From: Bacillota bacterium
GTDB taxonomy: Bacteria > Bacillota > Clostridia > Acetivibrionales > DSM-1351
Assembly: GCA_023416275.1 (NCBI GenBank)
Contig: JAEZIB010000065.1
Location: 1 to 45,035 of the forward strand
Length of the DNA: 45,035 bases
Direction of reading: 5' to 3'
Shown here: in pieces, positions 26,054-35,176 of the stretch
Layout of the letters: each line of letters starts with the position of its first letter
How positions within the stretch are numbered: the stretch's first letter is position 1
The notes under the pieces: model-generated
Seen by the model: the letters and a program-made list of their open reading frames with translations, nothing else
Database searches by the model: none
Told to the model about the DNA's origin: nothing
Position numbers and translations under genes: made by a program

Positions 26054-26335
26054 TGGGTTCATGGTTCGCTTCGCATGTCAAAAAGCTGCTAGCAGCTTTT
26101 TATGGATTTGAGCAATCATTGTACAAACATGGTGCGTTTTCTAGTTGCAAAAACAACAAGTGGTTTTTGATGGTGTGTTTGAAGTAGAACTGCTAACAGT
26201 TTTTTGTGTATTTGTGCAATCATTGTACAAACATGGTATGTTTTCTAGTTGCAAAAACAACAAGTGGTTTTTGATGGTATGTTTGAAATGGAGCTTTCAA
26301 AAAGGAGGAGTATCTCTGCAAGTAGCTTTTTGAGG
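26032..26335 (+). repeat. Repeat R2 copy 2, with an internal 104-base duplication
   Basis: It begins AAAAATGCGAAGTTTAAATT over the activase stop codon. It includes a perfect 22-base palindrome AAAAAGCTGCT/AGCAGCTTTTT (26080-26101) that could terminate the upstream gene. It then has two direct units starting at 26107 and 26211, each with GCAATCATTGTACAAACATGG, AACAACAAGTGG and TTTTTGATGGT, and ends with CAAAAAGGAGGAG. The block order matches 17215-17385. Confidence 0.8.
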
Positions 26336-26390
26336 TTTTGAGTAATCAAGCAATAATATTATAGATTATACAGGAAAGGAAGTTATAAAA

Positions 26391-27068
26391 ATGGAAAAAG
26401 CAGTTGTATTGTTATCAGGGGGCTTAGACTCGGCTACCGCTCTATATTTGGCAAAGTCTGAGGGCTTTGAGGTATATGCACTATCCTTTGAATATGGACA
26501 GAAGCATAAAAAGGAGATTTCTTGTGCAAAAGAATTAGCTCTTAAAGCAGGAGTTAAGGAGCATATTATAGTAAATACAAATATGGATGCATGGGGAGGC
26601 TCGGCACTGACTGATAGTAGCATTGAAGTACCTGAAGCAGATTTGGAAAGCAATTCGGTGCCTGCAACCTATGTGCCTGCGAGAAATATGATATTTCTTG
26701 CTTATGCTGCGTCCTATGCAGAAGCAAAAGGTGCACAGCACATTTTTATAGGTGTGAGCGAGGTGGACTACTCGGGCTATGTGGACTGCCGCAAGGAATT
26801 CATTGATGGAATGGAAAACGCAATAAACCTTGGAACAGTGTGCGCTGTCGAGAACGGCAAAAAGATAAAAATACATGCCCCTTTTATCAATATGAAAAAA
26901 TCTGAGGAGATAAAATTGGGAGAAGTATTAGGCGTAGATTATAGCAGTACTTGGACTTGCTATAACGGAGATGAGCAGGCATGTGGCATATGCGACAGCT
27001 GCAAATTAAGATTGAGAGCCTTTGAAGAAGCAGGCTACAAGGACCCAATTCAATATAGTCCATTGTAA
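26391..27068 (+). CDS. queC: 7-cyano-7-deazaguanine synthase
   Basis: A 225-residue ATP-dependent enzyme converting 7-carboxy-7-deazaguanine to preQ0 for queuosine in tRNA. The PP-loop motif is SGGLDS (9-14) and the zinc site near the C-terminus has Cys190, Cys198, Cys201 and Cys204 (CYNGDEQACGICDSCK). PATYVPARNMIFL and FIGVSEVDYSGYVDC are also characteristic. AAAGGAAG precedes the ATG. It is unusual that no queD, queE or queF is next to it in this window; the rest of the pathway must be elsewhere. Confidence 0.98.
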   Translation: MEKAVVLLSGGLDSATALYLAKSEGFEVYALSFEYGQKHKKEISCAKELALKAGVKEHIIVNTNMDAWGGSALTDSSIEVPEADLESNSVPATYVPARNMIFLAYAASYAEAKGAQHIFIGVSEVDYSGYVDCRKEFIDGMENAINLGTVCAVENGKKIKIHAPFINMKKSEEIKLGEVLGVDYSSTWTCYNGDEQACGICDSCKLRLRAFEEAGYKDPIQYSPL

Positions 27069-27166
27069 AAAGTGTGGGGTATGGGATATAGCAAATTAAG
27101 GTTCAAAAATCTTGACTAATAGAATATCAATTTTTAGCAGCCATATTATTTGAAGGAGGAGACAGC

Positions 27167-27610
27167 ATGGAAATTGAAATAATTAAAGATAACAAAAAAA
27201 GGTTCTTGGATTTATTACTTTTAGCAGATGAACAAGAAAGCATGATTGATAAATATTTAGAACGAGGGGAAATGTTTGCTCTTTACGATGGTGATTTAAG
27301 AAGCATCTGTGTAGTAACTCAAGAAGGTGAGGATACATATGAAATAAAAAGTTTAGCGACATATGAAAAATATCAAGGACAGGGTTATGCAAGTAAGCTG
27401 ATAAAATATATATTTGAGTACTATAAGGACAAATGTAAAACAATGTTTGTTGGTACTGGAGAAAGTCCATTAATAATTCACTTTTATGAGCATTGTGGAT
27501 TTATATTATCTCATAGAGTAAAAAATTTCTTTATTGACAATTATGATCATCCAATTTTTGAAAATGATATTCAACTGGTTGATATGATTTATTTAAAAAA
27601 GGATTTCTAG
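27167..27610 (+). CDS. GNAT-family N-acetyltransferase
   Basis: A 147-residue acetyltransferase. The acetyl-CoA pyrophosphate loop is YEKYQGQGYASKLI (~63-76), following the beta-4 strand IKSLAT. The C-terminal segment LIIHFYEHCGFILSHR matches the FYexxGF strand of the fold. AAGGAGGAGACAGC precedes the ATG. The substrate is unknown; it stands alone between queC and the chaperone operon. Confidence 0.93.
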   Translation: MEIEIIKDNKKRFLDLLLLADEQESMIDKYLERGEMFALYDGDLRSICVVTQEGEDTYEIKSLATYEKYQGQGYASKLIKYIFEYYKDKCKTMFVGTGESPLIIHFYEHCGFILSHRVKNFFIDNYDHPIFENDIQLVDMIYLKKDF

Positions 27611-27773
27611 AGGTTTTGAGAATTATTCTTTCTTTGTGCGACTTAACCCTAAGAAAACAACGATGATGAATATCAGAACTTAAAAATCCAAGCAAACACA
27701 AGATACATCAAGCAAATTGAAAATAATCTTGGAAAATAACTTTTGATTAACTTATGCATTTTAAAATAAGAAG

Positions 27774-27802
27774 TTGCTTTTTTATACAGAATTTAGTATT
27801 AT
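27774..27802 (+). promoter_or_regulatory. Sigma-A promoter of the dnaJ-like/clpB unit
   Basis: TTGCTT (27774-27779) and TATTAT (27797-27802) are separated by exactly 17 bases. The start point should fall near 27809, directly before or within the CtsR box. Confidence 0.7.
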
Positions 27803-27810
27803 AAAATAAA

Positions 27811-27827
27811 GGTCAAAGAAAGTCAAA
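27811..27827 (+). promoter_or_regulatory. CtsR operator
   Basis: GGTCAAAGAAAGTCAAA matches the CtsR heptad direct repeat (R)GTCAAA-N3-(R)GTCAAA without mismatch. It covers the predicted transcription start, so CtsR binding would block transcription of the downstream chaperones until heat or protein stress. Confidence 0.88.
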
Positions 27828-27902
27828 GTTAAATTAATTTTTAAGTTCTATTAAGATAATTCAGTTACATTAAGATGAAAATATTTAATAAAAAACAGAG
27901 AT

Positions 27903-27951
27903 TCTCCACGTAAGTTTTAATGGTTTTTATGAAAGCTAATGTGGAGTTTAA
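27903..27951 (+). other. Stable hairpin in the chaperone leader
   Basis: CTCCACGTAAGTTTT pairs with AAAGCTAATGTGGAG around a loop of about 15 bases, with one mismatch and G-U pairs. It lies between the CtsR box and the first gene in a leader of about 240 bases. It is not a CIRCE element. It may stabilise the mRNA or respond to temperature. Confidence 0.5.
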
Positions 27952-28052
27952 TATAAATATATTGTAGTTAGAAAATTGTATAACAAAGAGGCTTATAATT
28001 CAAGAATTTATAAGTTGACAGATACCTTGCAGTAAGAAAGGAGGGGTGCTTT

Positions 28053-28979
28053 ATGCAGTATAATGACTACTATAGTGCTCTTGGTCTTGAAAAAAGTGCA
28101 TCACAAGATGATATAAAGAAAGCCTATAGAAAGCTTGCTAAGAAATATCACCCTGATGTTAATCCTGGAAATAAGCAGGCAGAAGAAAAATTTAAGCAAA
28201 TTAGTGAAGCCTATGAGGTGCTCAGTGACCCTGAGAAGCGAAAGAAATATGACACCTTTGGAAACGCAACGAACTTTGAAAATGGGCACGATTTTGACCC
28301 ATCTCAATTTGGCAGGAATGTACGATATGAGTACAGAACAGCAGATTCTGGTGACCACAGCGATTTCTTCAACATGTTTTTTACAGGAAATGGCTTTGAT
28401 TTTGATAGTATTTTCAGCAATACAGGAACTGCAAGCAGAAGCAGAAATTATTCATATGACGGTGAAGATATTGAGACGCAGATAGAGCTTACTATTGAAG
28501 AGGGCTTCAAGGGTGTTGAAAAAAGAATTACATTAAGGAGTCAAAAAGGAGATAAAAGCCTTACCTTTAAAGTTCCAAAAGGTGTCAAGGATGGTGAGAA
28601 AATCAGGCTACATGGTCAGGGCGAGCATGGAGTTAATGGAGGAAAAAATGGGGACTTATATCTTATAGTTAAATTGAAGTCAAGTGACAAGTTTACTATA
28701 GAAGGAAATAACCTTACCACCAGTTTGGACATTATGCCATGGGATGCTGCACTAGGTGGTGAAAGGGCTGTTGAGACTCTTGATGGCAAAATACTTATTA
28801 AGATTCCAGCTGGCATACAAACTGACAGTAAAATTCGTGCACATGGAAAAGGCTATACTGACAGAAATGGAGTGAGAGGCGACCTTTATATTAAAGTGCG
28901 GATTGTAAACCCAGTAATAATTAATGGCGAAATGAAAGAACTTTATGAAAAATTAAGGAAGGCAGCCAGTAAAAAATAG
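28053..28979 (+). CDS. CbpA-like DnaJ-class co-chaperone (no zinc finger)
   Basis: A 308-residue Hsp40. The J domain (~5-70) carries the HPD triad at 33-35 (KKYHPDVNPG). A Gly/Phe/Asp-rich linker (~75-145) leads into the two-part C-terminal substrate-binding domain (~147-300) with TIEEGFKGVEKRI and VPKGVKDGEKIRL. The four CxxCxGxG repeats of DnaJ are absent, so this is the class B (CbpA) type, which cooperates with DnaK. GAAAGGAGGGG precedes the ATG. It shares the CtsR-controlled unit with clpB 116 bases downstream. Confidence 0.95.
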   Translation: MQYNDYYSALGLEKSASQDDIKKAYRKLAKKYHPDVNPGNKQAEEKFKQISEAYEVLSDPEKRKKYDTFGNATNFENGHDFDPSQFGRNVRYEYRTADSGDHSDFFNMFFTGNGFDFDSIFSNTGTASRSRNYSYDGEDIETQIELTIEEGFKGVEKRITLRSQKGDKSLTFKVPKGVKDGEKIRLHGQGEHGVNGGKNGDLYLIVKLKSSDKFTIEGNNLTTSLDIMPWDAALGGERAVETLDGKILIKIPAGIQTDSKIRAHGKGYTDRNGVRGDLYIKVRIVNPVIINGEMKELYEKLRKAASKK

Positions 28980-29095
28980 ATAAAGCTAATTGAACATATT
29001 TATTAATTTTGAAATAAGACGGAACTATGTGATTACAGCGATTATAAGAAGAAAGTTTATATTTATACTAACCTTACGAACGGAGGAATAAAATC

Positions 29096-31684
29096 ATGGA
29101 TATAGAGAAATTTACCGAAAAAGCACAGAATGCAATTTCCCAGTCTCAGGATATAGCTTTGAAAATGGGACATCAGCAGGTAGATGGAGAGCATTTGCAT
29201 TATGCTCTATTGATACAGGAGGATGGACTTATTCCGAAGCTTATCGGGTATATGGGGCAGGATATTCAGATTTTTACAAATGACATAGAAACAGAGCTGA
29301 AAAGGCTTCCTAAGGTATATGGAAGCGGTGCATCAAGCATGTATGCTACAAGGCGCTTCAATGAGATTATGATACATGCAGAGGAAGAAGCCAAGCGCTT
29401 TAAGGATGAATATACTAGTGTTGAACACATTTATATGGCTTTACTAAAGGAGAAAAATACACCATCGCAGTCTGTTTTCCAACGCTATGGAATTACTCTT
29501 GAAAGATTTATGACAGCACTTAGCAAAGTAAGAAGCAATCAGAGAATTACATCAAAAAATCCTGAAGATACCTATGATGCTCTTAAAAAGTACGGAAGAG
29601 ATTTGGTTGAGTACGCAAGAAGCGGTAAACTAGATCCTGTTATTGGTAGAGATTCAGAAATTCGAAGAGCTATACGAATTTTATCAAGAAGGACAAAAAA
29701 CAATCCTGTACTAATAGGAGAACCAGGTGTTGGAAAAACTGCGGTTGTTGAAGGCCTTGCACAAAGAATTTTAAAGGGAGATGTGCCAGAGGGACTAAAG
29801 GATAAGACAATATTTGCCCTTGATATGGGTTCACTTATTGCAGGGGCAAAGTATAGAGGAGAGTTTGAAGAAAGGCTTAAAGCGGTTTTAAATGATGTAA
29901 ATAAGTCAAACGGCACAGTAATTCTATTTATTGATGAGCTGCACAATATAGTGGGTGCCGGAAAAGCAGAAGGCTCTATGGATGCAAGTAATATTTTAAA
30001 GCCCATGCTTGCAAGAGGAGAGCTGCACTGTATCGGAGCTACAACACTTGATGAATATAGAAAGTATATTGAGAAGGATGCAGCACTTGAGAGAAGATTT
30101 CAGCCAATAGTTGTAGATCAGCCTACAGTTGAAGACACAATTTCCATATTAAGAGGACTTAAGGAACGTTTTGAAATACACCACGGAGTTAGAATTACTG
30201 ATAGTGCAATTATAGCAAGTGCAGTATTGTCAAATAGATATATTAGCGATAGGTTTTTGCCAGATAAAGCCATTGACCTTATGGATGAGGCTGCGGCCAT
30301 GATTAGAACTGAAATTGACAGTATGCCAACTGAGCTTGATGAAATATCCAGACGTGTAATGCAGCTTGAAATTGAGCGCCATGCCCTAAAAAAAGAGGAT
30401 GATGAGGTTTCAATTGAAAGACTTACAAACTTAGAAAAAGAAATTGCATTATTAAAGGAAAAGGCAGATGGTATGAAAGCTCAATGGGAACTGGAAAAGG
30501 AAAATATTAAAAGAGAAAAGGATATTAAACAGCAAATAGAGGAGGTCAAAAGGCAGATTGAGGATGCAGAAAGAAGCTATGACTTAAATCAATTAGCAGT
30601 GCTGAAGCATGGTAAGCTGCCCGAATTACAAAAACAGCTTGAGGAAGAAAAGCAGCGTAAGAAGTCAAATGAAGCATTACTTTTAAAAGAAGAGGTTTCA
30701 GAGGAGCAAATTTCTCAGATTGTTTCTTTGTGGACTGGAATTCCAGTTACAAGACTGGTTGAAAACGAAAAAGAGAAGCTTTTACACTTGGAGGATATTC
30801 TTCACAAACGTGTTGTTGGGCAGGATGAAGCTGTTACAGAGGTTTCAAATGCCGTTATTCGTGCCAGGTCTGGACTTAAAGATCCCAGAAGGCCAATCGG
30901 TTCATTTGTTTTTCTTGGACCTACCGGAGTTGGAAAAACGGAATTAGCAAAAGCGCTGTCTGAAGCTCTTTTCGATAGTGATGACAATGTAGTTCGTATA
31001 GATATGTCAGAGTATATGGAAAAACATTCAGTTGCAAGATTAATTGGTGCACCTCCTGGATATGTTGGTTATGATGAGGGGGGACAGCTTACTGAAGCTG
31101 TCAGAAGAAAGCCTTATTGTGTAATTTTATTTGATGAGATTGAAAAAGCTCATCCTGAAGTATTTAATGTACTACTTCAGCTTCTTGATGATGGAAGGCT
31201 TACAGACAGTCAGGGAAGAACTGTGGACTTTAAGAATACAGTTGTAATTATGACCTCAAATATAGGAAGTCAATACCTTCTCAATGGAATACAGCCTGAT
31301 GGGGAGCTTGAGGAGGCGGCAAGGGCTTCAGTTATGGGAGAGTTAAACAGATATTTTAAACCTGAATTTCTCAATCGTATTGATGAAGTTGTTCTCTTTA
31401 AGCCATTAGGAAAACAAGAAATTATCAGAATAATTGACTTGTCCTTAAAAGATATCCAGAAGAGGCTTGATGACAGAAGATTGGTACTGAAGGTATCAGA
31501 TAGTGCAAAACAATTTATGGCACAAGAAGCCTATAATCCTACCTTTGGTGCAAGACCTGTAAAACGATATATGCAAAAATTTATAGAAACTGAAATTGGA
31601 AAAATGATCATTAAAGGAAATGTTACTGAGGGTAAAACTATTTATATTGATTATATTGATAGCAAGCTTCAAATAAGCGTTTAG
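29096..31684 (+). CDS. clpB: ClpB disaggregase
   Basis: An 862-residue Hsp100 ATPase that, with DnaK/DnaJ, pulls proteins out of aggregates. Domains in order: N-terminal Clp repeat domain (~1-150), AAA-1 with Walker A GEPGVGKT (~205), the long coiled-coil middle domain (~410-530) that separates ClpB from ClpC/ClpA, and AAA-2 with GPTGVGKTE (~608) and VILFDEIEKAHP. No ClpP-docking role is expected. AACGGAGGAATAAATC precedes the ATG. Its linkage to a CbpA-like co-chaperone behind a CtsR box fits heat-shock control. Confidence 0.98.
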   Translation: MDIEKFTEKAQNAISQSQDIALKMGHQQVDGEHLHYALLIQEDGLIPKLIGYMGQDIQIFTNDIETELKRLPKVYGSGASSMYATRRFNEIMIHAEEEAKRFKDEYTSVEHIYMALLKEKNTPSQSVFQRYGITLERFMTALSKVRSNQRITSKNPEDTYDALKKYGRDLVEYARSGKLDPVIGRDSEIRRAIRILSRRTKNNPVLIGEPGVGKTAVVEGLAQRILKGDVPEGLKDKTIFALDMGSLIAGAKYRGEFEERLKAVLNDVNKSNGTVILFIDELHNIVGAGKAEGSMDASNILKPMLARGELHCIGATTLDEYRKYIEKDAALERRFQPIVVDQPTVEDTISILRGLKERFEIHHGVRITDSAIIASAVLSNRYISDRFLPDKAIDLMDEAAAMIRTEIDSMPTELDEISRRVMQLEIERHALKKEDDEVSIERLTNLEKEIALLKEKADGMKAQWELEKENIKREKDIKQQIEEVKRQIEDAERSYDLNQLAVLKHGKLPELQKQLEEEKQRKKSNEALLLKEEVSEEQISQIVSLWTGIPVTRLVENEKEKLLHLEDILHKRVVGQDEAVTEVSNAVIRARSGLKDPRRPIGSFVFLGPTGVGKTELAKALSEALFDSDDNVVRIDMSEYMEKHSVARLIGAPPGYVGYDEGGQLTEAVRRKPYCVILFDEIEKAHPEVFNVLLQLLDDGRLTDSQGRTVDFKNTVVIMTSNIGSQYLLNGIQPDGELEEAARASVMGELNRYFKPEFLNRIDEVVLFKPLGKQEIIRIIDLSLKDIQKRLDDRRLVLKVSDSAKQFMAQEAYNPTFGARPVKRYMQKFIETEIGKMIIKGNVTEGKTIYIDYIDSKLQISV

Positions 31685-31742
31685 TAGTTGAAGAACTATT
31701 TTAGTGCTTTAGAGTGTGAAAAAATTTATTACTAATGACTAA

Positions 31743-31791
31743 AAAGCTCGAAAAAGCACCGTGTCCGCACGAAATTGTATTTTCGAGCTTT
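31743..31791 (+). terminator. Probable terminator after clpB
   Basis: AAAGCTCGAAAA (31743-31754) pairs with TTTTCGAGCTTT (31780-31791) around a 25-base loop. It lies between convergent genes and could act for both, but the T tract after it is short. Confidence 0.6.
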
Positions 31792-31889
31792 ATGGCTGAA
31801 GTTTTTTAATTCTGCAAAAAACCATTAAAAGGTTTTCCGACCTAATAGATTTTAATCTATTGTTTTATAGCTTTTAAATTGAGTTTCAT

Positions 31890-34052
31890 CTATATGTATA
31901 TATCAGAAAACTCTACTTCGATAGCCCGGATAAGCCGACCGTCGGTTATTCCGCATTTAACTGGCTTAGTCTGAGTTTTTTTGATTTTTTTGGCGGGAAA
32001 AAAAACATTAAAAGAACTTCCTTGTCCCTCTTTACTTTCTAATTTAATGATGCCATTTTGAGACTCAACCAGCATTTTAACTAGAGATAAGCCTATTCCT
32101 GTTCCCTCAGCTTGTCTGGTGAGTGAATTATCAACTTGACCAAATCTTTCAAATATTAAATTTACTTTATCCCTTGGAATACCTATTCCATTATCTTTTA
32201 CCTGAATACAAACCATACTTTTTTTGTCTACAGTTTTTTGAGATACATTTACATTAATAGCCTTACCTTTCTGTGTAAATTTAATTGCATTAGAAAGCAA
32301 ATTTAAAAGTATTCTTTCATACTTTTCTTCATCAATTCCTATTTCCCTATGTTTAATTGTTGAAGAAAAATTCAATTTAATACCTTTTTGCTGTGCATAA
32401 AGCTGAACCGAATCAGTAATAGATTTAGTTAAAAAAACAATGTCTTCATTTGTCTGATGAAGCTTCAACTGCCCTGAATTAAAACGTGTAATATCTAGCA
32501 GATTATTAACTAATCGCAATTGTCTATAGGAGTTCTGACGTATCTTGCTGATAAACCCTTTTGCTTTTGGGGACAATTCTTCCTTACACAGAAGCTCCAA
32601 TGCCTGAATTGCTGAGTTAATAACAGTTAGAGGCGTTTTAAACTCATGGGATATAAGGGCTAGAAATTCATCCTTCATTTCAATAGACTTTTGAAGGGCT
32701 TCATTCTTCTCTCTTTCTGATTCTATTAAAAGCTCTTTATTCATTTCATACTGCAAGTGTTCTATTATATCAAGACTTAAACGCGCTAACATATCTAGTA
32801 AAGAATTTTCCCATTCTTCAAAATGATGGTCAGGCTTATATTGGGTTGACAATATGCCAAGTAATTGATCCGAACGGCTGATAAGGGGTGTGAACTGTAG
32901 GGTCTTATTACTTAGCAAGGATATATCTGGAATGTCTTGTTTATTCAATAGCATAGGACTTTGTGATATATCTTTTATGATAATTCGTTCTTTCAATTTT
33001 TGAATATGTTCCTTTGGCTTGTGAAGATTATTAAATCTAGTAAAGAACTTCATGGATGGTTCGTCTAGCCCTTGGTGAGACATAACACTGATTTTTCCCG
33101 TCTTATCATCAAATAAATGAATACAGCAGGCATCGGCGTTAGTGAATTCAATGACAGTTTGAATGATTTCGTCAAGAACTTCCTTTATATTGCCTTTACT
33201 TGAAGATTGTTCGCTGACTGCGTGTAAACGGTTTTTTAAGGCTAATTCCTGCGCTAGACGTTCTTTTACAGAGTTTGAAATCTTCTCGGCTTGTTTACGT
33301 GCCGTAATATCATGACCGACAACAACATAACCCAGTACATAACCGTATTTATCATAATATGCTCTTGAGGTTGTTTCAACCCAAAAGGAGGAACCATCTT
33401 TACGGTGGTGAATATATTCGGTTCTTAATGTTTCTAGCGGATTATGCTTTGAGTTTGCTTCAGATTTATGTTCTTCAGAAAAAGTCAACTGTAAAATTTC
33501 ATCAGATGTCTTACCAATGGCTTGAGAAGCTGTCCATCCATACATTTGTTCAGCAGCAGGATTCATGTAAGTTAATCTGTGATTTGGATCAAAGGCTACA
33601 ATTGCATCATTTGCAATTTCTAGAATGTTGACTGGATATACCAGTTTTTTGTTGTTTTTAACTTGTCCTGTAACATTCAAAGAACAGCTAATTCCCATTA
33701 ATAGCTTACCTTCAGAATTATAAACAGGAGTACCCTTCAGATTAAAATAAAAGGTTCCCAAATCGGAAGTATACACCAGCCTTTCCTGTATTGTTTTTTC
33801 ATCATTTAGAATTTGAACAATAGGAAGTTTTTTTGAGGGCAATTCATTACCATTTTTATCATAATAAGCACCATCTTTAAAAGTACAACCTGCTTTTTCT
33901 AAAGAATTAGTCGGTGAAAAATAGTCTCTCGCATTATTGTCAATGATCGCATAAGCACCGTTTCTGTCTAGAACAGATACGATATCCGTTATGTCACTTG
34001 AAATTATGTCTGATTTATTATTTTCATGTAGTGTTGAACTAGATTTCTTCAT
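31890..34052 (-). CDS. Soluble PAS-GAF sensor histidine kinase (orphan)
   Basis: A 720-residue cytoplasmic kinase with no membrane segment. Domains: an N-terminal PAS-like region (~20-130), a clear PAS (~140-255; IVAFDPNHRLTYMNPAAEQMYGW) with its PAC end, a GAF (~285-430), the HisKA dimerisation domain with phospho-acceptor His469 in LISHEFKTPLTV, and the HATPase with NLLSNAIKFT, DNGIGIP and GTGIGLSL (~590-690). No response regulator is nearby, so the partner is elsewhere. TAAGGAGTAAT precedes the ATG. Immediately upstream is repeat R4 copy 1, so its promoter lies inside or beyond that element. The PAS and GAF signals are unknown. Confidence 0.94.
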   Translation of the reverse strand: MKKSSSTLHENNKSDIISSDITDIVSVLDRNGAYAIIDNNARDYFSPTNSLEKAGCTFKDGAYYDKNGNELPSKKLPIVQILNDEKTIQERLVYTSDLGTFYFNLKGTPVYNSEGKLLMGISCSLNVTGQVKNNKKLVYPVNILEIANDAIVAFDPNHRLTYMNPAAEQMYGWTASQAIGKTSDEILQLTFSEEHKSEANSKHNPLETLRTEYIHHRKDGSSFWVETTSRAYYDKYGYVLGYVVVGHDITARKQAEKISNSVKERLAQELALKNRLHAVSEQSSSKGNIKEVLDEIIQTVIEFTNADACCIHLFDDKTGKISVMSHQGLDEPSMKFFTRFNNLHKPKEHIQKLKERIIIKDISQSPMLLNKQDIPDISLLSNKTLQFTPLISRSDQLLGILSTQYKPDHHFEEWENSLLDMLARLSLDIIEHLQYEMNKELLIESEREKNEALQKSIEMKDEFLALISHEFKTPLTVINSAIQALELLCKEELSPKAKGFISKIRQNSYRQLRLVNNLLDITRFNSGQLKLHQTNEDIVFLTKSITDSVQLYAQQKGIKLNFSSTIKHREIGIDEEKYERILLNLLSNAIKFTQKGKAINVNVSQKTVDKKSMVCIQVKDNGIGIPRDKVNLIFERFGQVDNSLTRQAEGTGIGLSLVKMLVESQNGIIKLESKEGQGSSFNVFFPAKKIKKTQTKPVKCGITDGRLIRAIEVEFSDIYI

Positions 34053-34068
34053 ACATATTACTCCTTAA

Positions 34069-34312
34069 AAAAGTCAATTTCTATCGGCTAAAAATCCGAT
34101 GCTACCGGACGATAGGTTGGGTCAGATGCTACCCTCCTTGAAGGAAAAAACAAATTAAACCCAGACTACTTAAAAAGCTAGTTTAAAAGCTAAATTACTC
34201 TGAAAAAAGAGTGGATCCATCCATCCAATAAATTTGAAAATGCACAATGTCGGCACAAGTTTTTTTCAATTTATATTTTTTGAAAGCTTTAAACGGTAAT
34301 TGACTTTAGTAA
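34069..34312. repeat. Repeat R4 copy 1, upstream of the histidine kinase
   Basis: The left end AAAAGTCAATTTC and the right end GTAATTGACTTTAGTAA (34296-34312) are inverted repeats. Next to the left end, CTATCGG...CGATAG can form a hairpin, as in copy 2. The left end is only a few bases from the kinase ribosome binding site (34061-34066), so this repeat forms the gene's leader. Confidence 0.7.
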
Positions 34313-34454
34313 ATAATAACATAGCAAAATTACAAATTATGGTTGATTAGTATATAGTACTATATTACAAAATATGGTAGAGTATGTCAATTGTATTATG
34401 TATGAAATTGGGATATAAGGTAATTATTTAAATCAATAAGTTATTTTATTATAT

Positions 34455-34510
34455 ACTTAACTTTCCATCGCTAATTATGAATACCTACATTTTTAACTGA
34501 GAAGTTGGAG
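34455..34510. repeat. Palindromic repeat R3, decayed copy
   Basis: CTTAACTTTCCATC at the left and CCTACATTTTTAACTGAGAAGTTG at the right match the two ends of the R3 family. Confidence 0.5.
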
Positions 34511-34845
34511 GATTATTATAGGCTGATATTTGAAGTTGATTTTAAAGCTATTATTTTTAAATCTATTATTTAGTATAAATAGTATTTTATATATAAATAT
34601 ATTGAAAATCACCAGTCGATAGATTAATATATTAGTATAGTAGCATGGTATTACGGTAGAAAAGTATAAATTTTGAACATTTTATTTCATCTTATAATGA
34701 TTAAATATTAATTATCTTATCCATTTTTAAGAAGGAACTGCACTTGGCCTAGCACTAGATTTACCTGGCTTGGAATTTGCGTTTTAAGTTAAAATTGTGT
34801 AATTTATTTGTATTTTTGCATGTTTATATAGATGGATACTTTTTG

Positions 34846-34873
34846 ACGAATACCCTGATAAGGGTATTTTTTA
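34846..34873 (+). terminator. Orphan intrinsic terminator
   Basis: AATACCC pairs with GGGTATT around TGATAA and is followed by TTTTATG. No plus-strand gene lies upstream within 3 kb, so it may end a small RNA made from the 34313-34845 region, or be part of a decayed element. Confidence 0.7.
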
Positions 34874-34907
34874 TGCTTAAAGATAAAATTTATAGTAATA
34901 TGCCCTG

Positions 34908-35085
34908 TTACTAAAGTCAATTACTATTGGATGATGAATCGGATAATATATGGTCTCGATAGTATGAGTTAGGCTGATGATCTTGGATATCTATAACGCA
35001 TATTACCTTTGTTTTTTATGTGCATTAGAACATCTTATGCGTTTGTCACATACTACTGGCTTACCTTATGGCAATTGACTATTGA
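34908..35085. repeat. Repeat R4 copy 2, upstream of the PLP lyase
   Basis: The left end TTACTAAAGTCAATTACTAT and the right end GGCAATTGACTATTG (35070-35084) are imperfect inverted repeats. Internal CTATTGG...CGATAG and GAATCGGAT blocks match copy 1. Confidence 0.65.
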
Positions 35086-35176
35086 AGTTCTTAAGATTGT
35101 ATAAAAGAAATTTAATTTCTAATTATATGTCTTAAAAAAGGTTTATAAATATGATTTTATGTAGGAGGGTATGAAA

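Noticed and set aside
26145..26333. Short frames with HGxFSSCKNNKWFLMVCLK
   Set aside because: They arise from duplicated repeat R2 units; no start signal. Kept only as a remark under R2.
27903..27951. CIRCE (HrcA) operator
   Set aside because: The hairpin lacks TTAGCACTC-N9-GAGTGCTAA; only a CtsR box is supported.
34076..34140. Structured region before the histidine kinase as a riboswitch
   Set aside because: The same blocks occur at 34908 inside another R4 copy, so the structure is explained by the repeat.
31761..34255. Similar GCAC-TGTC-GCAC strings at about 31757 and 34232
   Set aside because: Too short and imperfect to call a repeat.
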